Below, piece by piece: positions 25,671 to 33,369 of a stretch of DNA of 42,586 bases (positions are counted from its first letter, which is position 1; each line of letters starts with the position of its first letter). The DNA is taken from positions 1-42,586 of the forward strand of contig URLZ01000018.1 in assembly GCA_900548895.1 (NCBI GenBank). Direction: 5' to 3'. The position numbers were made by a program, and so were the translations under genes. The DNA comes from an uncultured Akkermansia sp. GTDB lineage: Bacteria > Verrucomicrobiota > Verrucomicrobiia > Verrucomicrobiales > Akkermansiaceae. The notes beneath the pieces are model-generated. The model searched no databases, was not told the DNA's origin, and saw only the letters and a program-made list of their open reading frames with translations.

Positions 25671-26755
25671 GATCGTGCATCCGGCACTTTTCCTGCCGGA
25701 TGCCAGCGGCTCCCGAGAAATATGAAGGAGGTCAGTCGGCTCAGCCTCAGAATGCGGCAGATCAGATAACTGATCAGTGTGATGATGAGGGCGGCTCCTA
25801 CCCACACGACAGCCGGGCTGACGGGATATATCCAACCGCTCAGCTGATGCACGATTTGGCTCACGACTCCGATGAAATAGCCTTGCAGAAAGAAGATGCC
25901 CAGCGTGTTGGCTCCTATGGACTGCAACAGGGGCGGGATAGAGGCCAGGGGGCTGATGAGCATACTGCCGGCGATCAGAATCAGGGAGCCGGCAAGGCCG
26001 ATGAGGACGCGCAGCAGATAAATGTAGAGGTTGTCTGCGTGAAAGCCGCTGGAGTTCAACCAAGCCTTGTGGGCGCTGAGGTAGACGACATAGTCCGGTT
26101 GCCACAGAGCGTAGCTGAGGAGAAATATCGGAAGGACGATCGCGAGAATGAGGCGCGCCCTCTGTTGCAGAAAAGTCTGATGCCGACGAAGAATGAGGCC
26201 GGCGACAAAAAAGATATACATTTGTCCGAGGTAGAGAAAGGAGGTCTCCCAAGCTCCCGTTGAGAGGAGAAGCGCCGGTATGAGCAGCCCGGCGTAGAAG
26301 CTGCGGAGCAGGGCGAGGCCGATGCCGGCCGTCATAAAGCAGAGGAAGAGGCAGCCGATAAACCAGAACCCGATACAGTTGATGTAGGGAAAGGTGAAGG
26401 TGCCGATGCCCAGAAGTTTGGCGTAGACGATGCGGAAGGCGATGGCGGGCAGGACCAGTTGGAGAAGCTTGTCGGTAACGAGTCTGGTGAGGGGACGAGT
26501 CAGTGCCCTCTGAGCAAAGTAGCCCGAGATGACAAAGAACAGGGGCATGTGGAAGGTGTAGATGAACTCAAAGAGGGGATGACTGAAGAAGTCGTTCCCC
26601 CCGTTGACGGATAGGGCGTTTTGAATAACGTGCCCCAAGACGACGAGGTAAATGGCGATGGCTTTGACAAGGTCTAAGCGTGCGTCGCGCTGCGGAGCAG
26701 CCGCGGAACGCAGGGGGACTGAGGAGGGGGATGAAACGAGGAAATTAGTGGTCAT
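25652..26755 (-). CDS. Acyltransferase family 3 membrane protein
   Basis: 367 residues, very hydrophobic, with about ten membrane segments. After a short Ser/Pro/Arg N-tail it reads RLDLVKAIAIYLVVLGHVI, the start typical of Acyl_transf_3 with its catalytic-type His, then FIYTFHMPLFFVISGYF. Such proteins O-acetylate or otherwise acylate cell-surface glycans or lipids. The gene begins 4 nt after the alpha-galactosidase stop, so the two are almost certainly one transcript, which hints at a carbohydrate substrate. Its 3' end overlaps recQ tail-to-tail by 19 bp. Confidence 0.85.
   Translation of the reverse strand: MTTNFLVSSPSSVPLRSAAAPQRDARLDLVKAIAIYLVVLGHVIQNALSVNGGNDFFSHPLFEFIYTFHMPLFFVISGYFAQRALTRPLTRLVTDKLLQLVLPAIAFRIVYAKLLGIGTFTFPYINCIGFWFIGCLFLCFMTAGIGLALLRSFYAGLLIPALLLSTGAWETSFLYLGQMYIFFVAGLILRRHQTFLQQRARLILAIVLPIFLLSYALWQPDYVVYLSAHKAWLNSSGFHADNLYIYLLRVLIGLAGSLILIAGSMLISPLASIPPLLQSIGANTLGIFFLQGYFIGVVSQIVHQLSGWIYPVSPAVVWVGAALIITLISYLICRILRLSRLTSFIFLGSRWHPAGKVPDARSHSTPS
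25678..25702. terminator. Hairpin at the recQ / acyltransferase convergence
   Basis: A perfect 9-bp stem CATCCGGCA/TGCCGGATG with a 7-nt T-rich loop on plus, just after the recQ stop and inside the acyltransferase C-terminal codons. It lacks a proper T tail. It may act as a weak bidirectional transcription end. Confidence 0.4.
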
Positions 26756-26759
26756 GCTG

Positions 26760-28880
26760 TTACAGGTTTTCGAAGAGAATGAGGCAGGATTGCAGCGGGC
26801 GGCTCCAGCGAATCGGCAGGCCGGTGGCCATCAGAGTATCCCCGCCGAGCTCGCGACCGCTGAGCGGGCAGAGGCTGCCGGCCTCGTCCTGCCCGGGCTC
26901 GCTGATCCGATAGCGGGCTTCGGCATCGAGGCCGCGCAGGGGCAGGCGCGTATGCTGGTGGGTGAAGACCCGCTGCGTGGTGCAGGCGATGAGCAGGGCA
27001 CGCGTGCCGCGACGGCAGAGCAACGCGCAGTCCGGCCCCTCGTAGGGCGAGACGAGGCGGTAGAGATCGCCGAGTTGGACGATGGGGCGCAGCTCGCGCG
27101 CGAGGCTGAGGCGCTCGCGCAGAGCTCGCCGCTCTTCATCACTCAGCTTGCGCGGATCGAGCTCCAGCCCGAGGCGTCCCGCCAGCGCCACGTCAAAGCG
27201 AAACTTCAGGCTGCTGGCGCGCTTGGTGTAGAGATTCGGCGAGGCCGTGACATGGCAGCCGATGGCGTTGGCCGGGAAGAAGTGGGAGGCGCTCCACTGC
27301 ATGCGCAGGCGGTCGTGAGGATCGGTGTTGTCACTCAGCCAGAACTCCTCATGCAGAGCCGCCGCGCCGAGGTCGAGGCGCGCCCCGCCGGCGGAGCAGC
27401 ATTGAAAACTCACCTGCGGAAACTGCCGCCGCAGCTCGCGCATGATGCGGTAGTAGGCCGTGATGTAGTCAAAGGGAATGTTGCTCTGACGAGCGGGCGG
27501 GAGCCAGGAGGAACCGGCATCGCTGATTTTGCGGTTGCAGTCCCACTTGATGTAGCTGATGCCCGGGCAGTCGCGCAGCAGCCGAGCCATGCTCTGAAGG
27601 ATGTAGTCCTGCACGGCGGGGTTGCAGAGATCGAGCACCAGCTGGTGGCGCTCCTCCTTCGGCGGGCGGGAGGGAAGGTGCAGAGCCCAGTCCGGGTGGC
27701 GGCGCGCCAGCTCGCTTCGGGGGCTGACCATCTCCGGCTCCACCCAGAGGCCGAAGCGCAGCCCCAGCTCGCGGGCTCGATCGCAGAGAGGGGTGAGCCC
27801 GCGCGGGAACTTGCGCGCATCCGGCTGCCAGTCCCCCAGCGAGCTCGTGTCGTCATCGCGCCGGCCGAACCAACCGTCGTCGAGCACGACGAGATCAACG
27901 CCGCTCAGCCCCGCGCAGTCCTCGATCAGCGCGATCATGTCGCGCTCATTCACATCAAAGTGCAGCCCCTCCCAGCTGTTGAGCAGGCAGGGCCGCAGCT
28001 CGCCCCCGCGCGGCAGCACCCGCTGCCTGAGGTAGCGATGCAGGCGTCGGCTGGCCTCCCCCTTGCCCCTGTCGCTGAGCGTCAGCACAAACTCCGGCAG
28101 CTCCAAGCTCTGACCGCCCGCGAGGTGATAGGGCGAGTGGGCAAAATCGTGCCCGGCCCTCAGGTAGAGATGGCCGTAGTCGCTGTGCTTGAAGCTCAGC
28201 TCGTAGTCGCCGCTCCAGCAGAGAGCCCCCAGCAGGCAGCACCCGCTCTCCTCGCTCGCTCTCTCGCCAAGAGAGAGCAGGAAAGCCGGGGTGCCGGCCT
28301 GAGCATTCTGAATGCCGCTGCGCGAACCGATGGTGCAGCAAAGCCCGCGCTCGATGCGCTGCTCACTCAGGTAGTTCTCGCCGGCCCAGGCGCCGCGGAA
28401 GGCGCTGAGGTGGTAGGCGTCGGCGCGCAGGCGCATGCCGAAGCTGTCCGCTCGCAGCAGCAGAAGCTCGTCGCTGCCGGTGTTGTGCAGCAGGATGCGC
28501 TGCGTGAACAGATCCTCCTCCTCCCAAGCGCTCAGGGTGACAGTGACGCGCAGCGTCGGGTGCTGCGCGTCGACGAGTTCGAGAACCAACCTCCGGCACG
28601 AGCCCTCATCCTGCTCCTCGCGGTGGCTGCGGTAGCGCAGCTGAAGGGACGCCGTGCCGTCGGGAAGCCTCACATTGAGCAGGGATTCCCCGCTGTAGTT
28701 GCCGAAGGGCTGACGCTCATCGAGATCCGTCGCCACCAAGGGCCAGTCCGTGCCCGGATCGGCAGCCCCCACCTCGTCCGGGTGGCGAAGCTTCGGACCG
28801 AGGTAGCGGAGCAGCACGGCGCCGTCGTCTTGCAGTGCCAGACTCAGCTGGCAGTGGCGTGTTAACAGATGGAGCAGCAT
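26760..28880 (-). CDS. Alpha-galactosidase, GH36 family
   Basis: A 706-residue glycoside hydrolase releasing terminal alpha-galactose. The GH36 plan is visible: an N-terminal beta-sandwich region (to about 320), then a TIM barrel with VVLDDGWFGRRDDD, FGLWVEPEMV, the nucleophile motif YIKWDCNRK (D447) and the acid/base region SDNTD (516-520), followed by a C-terminal beta domain. No signal peptide is visible from the ATG at 28880, so it is probably cytoplasmic. Forty-three extra codons upstream are open but cross a pyrimidine tract and look untranslated. The message leader is almost pure C/T, with no SD. Confidence 0.9.
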   Translation of the reverse strand: MLLHLLTRHCQLSLALQDDGAVLLRYLGPKLRHPDEVGAADPGTDWPLVATDLDERQPFGNYSGESLLNVRLPDGTASLQLRYRSHREEQDEGSCRRLVLELVDAQHPTLRVTVTLSAWEEEDLFTQRILLHNTGSDELLLLRADSFGMRLRADAYHLSAFRGAWAGENYLSEQRIERGLCCTIGSRSGIQNAQAGTPAFLLSLGERASEESGCCLLGALCWSGDYELSFKHSDYGHLYLRAGHDFAHSPYHLAGGQSLELPEFVLTLSDRGKGEASRRLHRYLRQRVLPRGGELRPCLLNSWEGLHFDVNERDMIALIEDCAGLSGVDLVVLDDGWFGRRDDDTSSLGDWQPDARKFPRGLTPLCDRARELGLRFGLWVEPEMVSPRSELARRHPDWALHLPSRPPKEERHQLVLDLCNPAVQDYILQSMARLLRDCPGISYIKWDCNRKISDAGSSWLPPARQSNIPFDYITAYYRIMRELRRQFPQVSFQCCSAGGARLDLGAAALHEEFWLSDNTDPHDRLRMQWSASHFFPANAIGCHVTASPNLYTKRASSLKFRFDVALAGRLGLELDPRKLSDEERRALRERLSLARELRPIVQLGDLYRLVSPYEGPDCALLCRRGTRALLIACTTQRVFTHQHTRLPLRGLDAEARYRISEPGQDEAGSLCPLSGRELGGDTLMATGLPIRWSRPLQSCLILFENL

Positions 28881-28883
28881 GGT

Positions 28884-28953
28884 CGGGAATCGGGGAAGGG
28901 GGGCAGCGGAACGGGGAACGGAAGGGAAAAGGAGAGGGGAAGGGGAGAGGAAC
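28884..28953 (+). repeat. Polypurine / G-run tract upstream of the GH36 gene
   Basis: About 70 bases that are nearly all A and G on the plus strand, with several runs of three to six G. The minus-strand transcript would carry a C/U-rich leader. The plus strand has G-quadruplex or triplex potential. Confidence 0.7.
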
Positions 28954-29082
28954 GTCTTGTAGCAGCCGATGAGACCAGTCGACGGACACACAGGAGGCAA
29001 CGAGCGCAATCACGCCATCAGCGGGGGCAGGCGGCGAAGTCCGGAGAGCCGAATTCCGCGAAGGCCTCCGCCCTCATAGCCC

Positions 29083-29814
29083 TCACTCGTAGCGGCGGCT
29101 CTTGAGACGCGCCGCGCGCAGGCGCTCGCGCTCATCGTAGGCCTGGCGTCCGAGCGCTGACTGGGGATCAAGGTCGCGCGCCGCCTCCAGCGCCGCGATG
29201 GCCTCGAGCAGCGTCGCCTCCGATTCCGGCGTGTGCGCCCCTTGGCTCAGCAGACTGTACTGCTGCATGAGCAAGGGATAAAGTGCACGCAGCCCGATAA
29301 GCTGGCGGTCCTCCGTCCCCGCGCAGGAATCCTCGAGCAACTGGCGCGCCCGCTGAATGTAGAGTCGGCAGGCGGGCAGATCCGTCGGCGGGCGGAAGTT
29401 CAGCCGCGCAAAGAGCAGGTAGCGCGAGGCCTCGAAACGCCGCCGCTGCGCCTTGGCGGCGCGATCCGGCGCCGTCGCGTATTGCTGCGCGGCGCGGAGG
29501 TGCTCCGCACTCAGTCCCTCCACCGGCAGGCAGGCGTAGCAGCCCTGATCGTCGGCGAGAGCCACGCAAGGCAAAATCGACACGCCGTCGCGAATCGCCA
29601 GAATCGCACGTCGCGCCTGCGCCTCCGAGTCACAGCGGCGACTCAGCGGCACCTGCACCCAGCTCGCCGACGGGTCGAACTCGCGCAGCGCGCGCAGTTG
29701 CTCATCCGGCGCGGTGAGCTCCGCCCCCTCGGCAACGTACACGCGGTACTCGCGCGCGTCGAGCGAGGTCGCCGCCAGAGACAGCAGCAGAAAGAGCTGC
29801 GAAACAAGCCTCAT
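29083..29814 (-). CDS. Secreted protein of unknown function
   Basis: 243 residues. A signal peptide MRLVSQLFLLLSLAATSLDA is followed by the mature start REYRVYVAEG. The first half contains SILPCVALADDQGCYACLP, with three Cys in a short span, and reads somewhat like a thioredoxin-fold or disulfide-bonded domain. The second half is helical and rich in Ala/Arg/Leu/Glu, resembling TPR-like repeats (ARLNFRPPTDLPACRLYIQRA, then LLEAIAALEAARDLDPQSAL). I cannot assign a family. Its ATG overlaps the jag stop (ATGA at 29814-29811), so it is translated with jag, an unusual partner for a secreted protein. Confidence 0.75.
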   Translation of the reverse strand: MRLVSQLFLLLSLAATSLDAREYRVYVAEGAELTAPDEQLRALREFDPSASWVQVPLSRRCDSEAQARRAILAIRDGVSILPCVALADDQGCYACLPVEGLSAEHLRAAQQYATAPDRAAKAQRRRFEASRYLLFARLNFRPPTDLPACRLYIQRARQLLEDSCAGTEDRQLIGLRALYPLLMQQYSLLSQGAHTPESEATLLEAIAALEAARDLDPQSALGRQAYDERERLRAARLKSRRYE

Positions 29815-30278
29815 TCAGCGCGGCTGATGGTGATGCGCTTGAAGCGCGATTCCGTCTGCTCCGACTCCGTGCGAATGCCCGGAATCTGCGCCAGAGCGTG
29901 GTGCACGAGCCTCCGCTGGTAGGCGTTGAGCTCCTCCATGCGAAGCGGCTTGCCCGTCTTGAGCACGCGCTCCGCGCGCGAGCGGGCCCGGCGCAGCAGC
30001 TTCGCCTCCGCGCGCTCGCGGTAGCGGTCGCAGTCGACGCGCACGCGCGGCGCATCCTCCCACTCCGCCTGCACCATGCGGTTCACGAGATACTGGAGAT
30101 CCTCCAAGCGGTCGCCCTCATCACCGATGAGAAAGCGCGCGTCGGGGCTCTCGAGCATGAGCGTGATGCTGTCCTGCTCGCAGGGCTCAACCGTGCAGGT
30201 GTACGTGAAACCCAGCGGCGTCAGAATGCGTGAAAGCGCTGCCGTTGCCAAATCTGTCAGACGTTCAATATCAGCCAT
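29811..30278 (-). CDS. jag: Jag/KhpB-type RNA-binding protein (KH + R3H)
   Basis: 155 residues with two nucleic-acid-binding domains. The KH-type fold (about 12-82) has the loop FLIGDEGDRLEDLQYLVNRM, where Gly-x-x-Gly is the RNA-contact loop. The R3H domain (about 92-155) has the helix MEELNAYQRRLVHHALA and ends SRFKRITISRAE. The N-terminal Jag-N domain of Firmicutes homologues is missing, as is usual in many Gram-negative groups. Jag/KhpB works with KhpA in post-transcriptional control of cell elongation. The yidC/rnpA neighbours often seen are not here. The leader before the ATG is a pyrimidine run (CTCTTCCCTTTTTT). Confidence 0.88.
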   Translation of the reverse strand: MADIERLTDLATAALSRILTPLGFTYTCTVEPCEQDSITLMLESPDARFLIGDEGDRLEDLQYLVNRMVQAEWEDAPRVRVDCDRYRERAEAKLLRRARSRAERVLKTGKPLRMEELNAYQRRLVHHALAQIPGIRTESEQTESRFKRITISRAE

Positions 30279-30420
30279 AAAAAAGGGAAGAGATCAGGGC
30301 GCCGCCGCATCGGGCCGCGCCGGTGGGGAAGAGATATCCGGCTCTCGGGGCCCGGCCGAGGCAGCCTGATCAGAGGAGCTCGGCCGGAGGAATCCGGTTC
30401 GCCCGCGCCGGCGGCGGGGC

Positions 30421-30463
30421 ACAAAGACGCGCGGGCAGCCACCGGATCGAGCTGCCCGCGCGT
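30421..30463 (-). terminator. Terminator-like hairpin after the BI-1 gene
   Basis: A perfect 13-bp stem (30427-30439 with 30451-30463) and 11-nt loop, 16 nt after the BI-1 stop. On the minus strand it is followed only by CTTTG, so the T tract is weak. Confidence 0.6.
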
Positions 30464-30478
30464 GCGAGACTCAGTGCC

Positions 30479-31174
30479 TCAACGCTCGCGCAGCAGGTTG
30501 AGGATGAAGAGGAAGAGGTTGAGGAAGTCCAGATAGAGCTGCGTCGCCCCGTGAATGGAAGCCTTGGCCCGATCCTCACCCTCGAGCGAGAGCGCGATCA
30601 TGTTGAGCTTCTGCGTGTCGTAGGCCGTCAGAGCCGAGAAGAGCAGCACGCCGATGCCCGAGATGGCCAGATCCATCGTGCTGCTCTGCACGAAGAGATT
30701 GACCAGCATCGCAATGATCAGACCGATGAGCACCATCGTGAAGAAGCGCCCGAAGCCCTGAAGGTTGATGCGCGTCGTCGCGCCGAAAATGCTCATCACG
30801 GCGAAAGTACCGGCCGTGCAGGCGAGCGCCGTGCCCAGAGCATTGGAGCCGGCCACGGCCACGGCGGGCCCGAGCGCCAGACCCTCTATGGCCGCAAAGA
30901 CCAGAAGCATGGCCCCGAGAGCCGACGAGCTGAGGCGCGAGCTCAGAAAGCCCATGGCCAGCAGCACGGCAAAAGCGCCGATGAGGCACAGCCACATGTT
31001 CTGAGCCACCCAGAGCAGCAGCTGCATATCCGTCACCGCCCATGCGGCGGTGCCAGCACTGACGAGAAGAGAAACAGCCATCCACGCATAGACGCGGTTC
31101 ATGAAACTGCGCACGATGATGGCGGCGCTCTCCCGAGTCATGGTTGATGGAGAAGCGTATGATTCCTGTTGCAT
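30479..31174 (-). CDS. Bax inhibitor-1 / YccA family membrane protein
   Basis: 231 residues with seven predicted membrane helices. A short polar N-tail is followed by FMNRVYAWMAVSLLVSAGTA and evenly spaced hydrophobic segments. The family C-terminal pattern LTAYDTQKLNMIA and then GATQLYLDFLNLFLFIL is clear; the Asp residues of this region form the pH-sensing pair in structurally studied relatives. Bacterial members are proposed Ca2+ leak channels or FtsH-interacting factors. An excellent promoter gives a leaderless start at 31174. Confidence 0.9.
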   Translation of the reverse strand: MQQESYASPSTMTRESAAIIVRSFMNRVYAWMAVSLLVSAGTAAWAVTDMQLLLWVAQNMWLCLIGAFAVLLAMGFLSSRLSSSALGAMLLVFAAIEGLALGPAVAVAGSNALGTALACTAGTFAVMSIFGATTRINLQGFGRFFTMVLIGLIIAMLVNLFVQSSTMDLAISGIGVLLFSALTAYDTQKLNMIALSLEGEDRAKASIHGATQLYLDFLNLFLFILNLLRER

Positions 31175-31183
31175 AGTTCGCTC

Positions 31184-31211
31184 ATTGTATCATGAGAGGC
31201 CTCCATGTCAA
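31184..31211 (-). promoter_or_regulatory. BI-1 gene promoter, leaderless spacing
   Basis: Minus strand perfect TTGACA (31211-31206), 16 bp, TACAAT (31189-31184) preceded by TGA (an extended -10), then 9 nt to the ATG. Confidence 0.78.
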
Positions 31212-31551
31212 GCAAGCTGACGCAAATTGCCGTGCCTGTTAGCGTGGTGGAACAAGCTTCGCCCAAGCGCTTGAGCTCCGGCGCCTCACGTGGAGGATCG
31301 GGAGCGGCGCAGGATGCGCCCTCTCGCGGTTTAAACGTAAGCCGCATGCCCTCCGACGCCTCCTTCCGTCATCACCCGAGCCTTAGCGGGGCGGCCGGTG
31401 CTCGGTGCGCCGGGCGGAGGTCATCTTGCCACCGACGGAAGCCCTCTCCTCGGCCTTGGAGGCGACCCGCTCCGTAGCCGGTGGGCGAAAAGCCGCGCAA
31501 GGAAGCGGCGCGGGCTGCGCTGCACGCGGGAGCGCTCGCCTCTCTTTGGTG
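31212..31551. other. Intergenic region between divergent BI-1 and pyrE promoters
   Basis: No gene is supported. A plus-strand frame at 31205-31477 begins inside the opposing -35 and becomes Arg/Ser/Pro noise. No RNA fold was recognised. Confidence 0.45.
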
Positions 31552-31580
31552 TTGATTTTCGCGACCGGGAAGGGTAGAAT
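31552..31580 (+). promoter_or_regulatory. pyrE promoter, leaderless spacing
   Basis: TTGATT (31552-31557), 17 bp, TAGAAT (31575-31580), then 9 nt to the ATG at 31590. Confidence 0.7.
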
Positions 31581-31589
31581 GCGGGCGTT

Positions 31590-32156
31590 ATGAGCAAAGC
31601 CAAAGACGAACTTTTGCAGATCCTGCTGGACAAGTCCATCAAGACGGGACATTTCATTCTGGCCAGCGGCAAGGAGAGCGACCTGTACTGTGACTGCCGC
31701 GTGACGACGCTGGATGCCCGCGGCGCCAACCTGATCGGCGAGCTGGGCTGGCAGCTCGTGCAGGAGGAGATTCTGCCGAAGTTCCCCGGCGTTGAAGCCA
31801 TCGGCGGCATGACCATGGGGGCGGACCCGATTTCGCTGGCCATCGGCATGTACTCCGCCTCCTCCCCGCGCCCCCTCAAGATCTTTACCGTGCGCAAGGA
31901 GGCCAAGGACCACGGTCGCGGCAAGCGCATCGAGGGCAACTTTGCCCCCGGGCAGCAGGTGATCGTCGTCGATGACGTGATCACGACCGGCGGCTCGACG
32001 CTCAAGGCCATCGACGCCATCGAGGCCGAGGGCGGCAAGGTTGTTGCAGCCCTCGTGCTGGTGGACCGCGAGGAAGGCGGCCGCGAGGCCATCGAAGCCC
32101 GTGGCGTGCCGGTGTTCCCGCTCTTCACTCGCAAGAGCATCTTCGGGGACAAATGA
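31590..32156 (+). CDS. pyrE: Orotate phosphoribosyltransferase
   Basis: A 188-residue type I phosphoribosyltransferase joining orotate and PRPP to make OMP in pyrimidine synthesis. The PRPP-binding motif VIVVDDVITTGGST is at 124-137. The N-terminal half has HFILASGKESDLYCDCR, the orotate-binding region, and FTVRKEAKDHGRGKRIEG is the flexible catalytic loop. Length is normal. No attenuator is visible, and none would fit if the message starts 9 nt from the promoter. A GH3 gene follows after 115 nt. Confidence 0.93.
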   Translation: MSKAKDELLQILLDKSIKTGHFILASGKESDLYCDCRVTTLDARGANLIGELGWQLVQEEILPKFPGVEAIGGMTMGADPISLAIGMYSASSPRPLKIFTVRKEAKDHGRGKRIEGNFAPGQQVIVVDDVITTGGSTLKAIDAIEAEGGKVVAALVLVDREEGGREAIEARGVPVFPLFTRKSIFGDK

Positions 32157-32271
32157 GCCCGGCGAGGCGCGGGCGGGGCCGCCGCGGTTCGCCCCGGTCC
32201 TCCGCCCCCGCGCCTCCGCCATTCCCTCACCCTCCCCCTACACACTCACACCCACCCTCCCTCGCACGGCA

Positions 32272-33336
32272 ATGCTGCCCGTTCTGGCCGGTATCGAAGG
32301 CGTCGAGCTGACGCCGGAGGAGCGCGAGCTCTTCACGCGCCTGCAGCCCGCAGGCTACATCCTCTTCTCGCGCAACATCGTCGACTACGAGTTGACTCGC
32401 GAGCTGACAGACGAACTGCGCCGCCTGACGACCGGCCCCGATGAGCCCATCATCGCCATCGACCAGGAGGGCGGGCGCGTCGTGCGCACCGCCGCCATCG
32501 GCGTGCATCTCCCCTCGGCGGAAGCTCTGGCGGCGACCGGCAGCGAGCACCGCATCCGCCAAGCCGCCTACCTGACCGCCCGCGGCCTGCAGGCCCTCGG
32601 GGTGAACACGGACCTCGCCCCGGTGCTCGATCTGGGCTCCGCGCACGCCAATGCCCTGCCGGGGCGCTGCTGGGGCAGCGAGCCCCAGTCCGTCATCAGC
32701 AAGGCCGGCGTCTGGAACCGCGCTTTGGCCGAGGCCGGCGTGCTCAGCTGCGGCAAACACTTCCCCGGCATGGGCGCCGCCACCAGCGACCCGCACGTCT
32801 CCCTCCCCGTCCTGCATGGCACGCGCGAGAGCTTTTTGCGCGAGGCCACCCTCCCCTTTCTCGCCCTCATGCCCGAGCTGCCCTCGCTCATGATCGCGCA
32901 CCTGCGGCTCGCCGACTGGGATGAGAGCCTGCCCACCTCGCTCTCGCCCGCCCTCATCCGCGACTTTCTGCGCCTTCAGCTCGGCTATGAAGGCTTGGTG
33001 CTGACCGATGACCTCTGCATGGGCGCGATTGCACAGGATTTCCGCCCGGAGGAATCGACCGTGCTGGCCCTGCGCGCCGGGGCGGATCTGCCGCTCATCT
33101 GCCACCGCGCCGTCGACTGCCTGGAGAGCGTCGCCGGCGCCGTCAGCGCGCTGCCGCGCGAGCAGCTGGCCGACACCGAGGAGCGCCTCGCCCGCTTCCG
33201 CCTCATGATCCACACGCCGCCGCCCTTCTCCTTCATCCAGTGGAATGATTACCTGAAGGCCGTGGACGAGTTCGCCCGGCAGGTGCCCGAACTCCCGCGC
33301 GGCCCGCTGCCGGATTCCGCCGTGCAGCATTATTGA
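32272..33336 (+). CDS. GH3 glycoside hydrolase, NagZ-like
   Basis: 354 residues, the single-domain GH3 length typical of beta-N-acetylhexosaminidase NagZ in peptidoglycan recycling. Motifs: IAIDQEGGRVVR, GVNTDLAPVLDL, GKHFPGMGAATSDPH (NagZ consensus is KHFPGHG followed by DSH, so the second His is Met here and DSH is SDPH) and VLTDDLCMGAI with the nucleophile Asp. No signal peptide, so it is probably cytosolic. The variant His positions make exact specificity less sure. The ATG at 32272 is preceded by a 45-nt stretch with no G at all (32219-32263) and no SD. It converges on recF. Confidence 0.85.
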   Translation: MLPVLAGIEGVELTPEERELFTRLQPAGYILFSRNIVDYELTRELTDELRRLTTGPDEPIIAIDQEGGRVVRTAAIGVHLPSAEALAATGSEHRIRQAAYLTARGLQALGVNTDLAPVLDLGSAHANALPGRCWGSEPQSVISKAGVWNRALAEAGVLSCGKHFPGMGAATSDPHVSLPVLHGTRESFLREATLPFLALMPELPSLMIAHLRLADWDESLPTSLSPALIRDFLRLQLGYEGLVLTDDLCMGAIAQDFRPEESTVLALRAGADLPLICHRAVDCLESVAGAVSALPREQLADTEERLARFRLMIHTPPPFSFIQWNDYLKAVDEFARQVPELPRGPLPDSAVQHY

Positions 33337-33369
33337 GATCAAGGCCGCGCGGAAGACGGCGCCCCCGGC

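Noticed and set aside
31205..31477. 90-codon plus-strand frame between the BI-1 gene and pyrE
   Set aside because: Starts inside the opposing -35, has no start signal, and decays to Ser/Arg/Pro noise.
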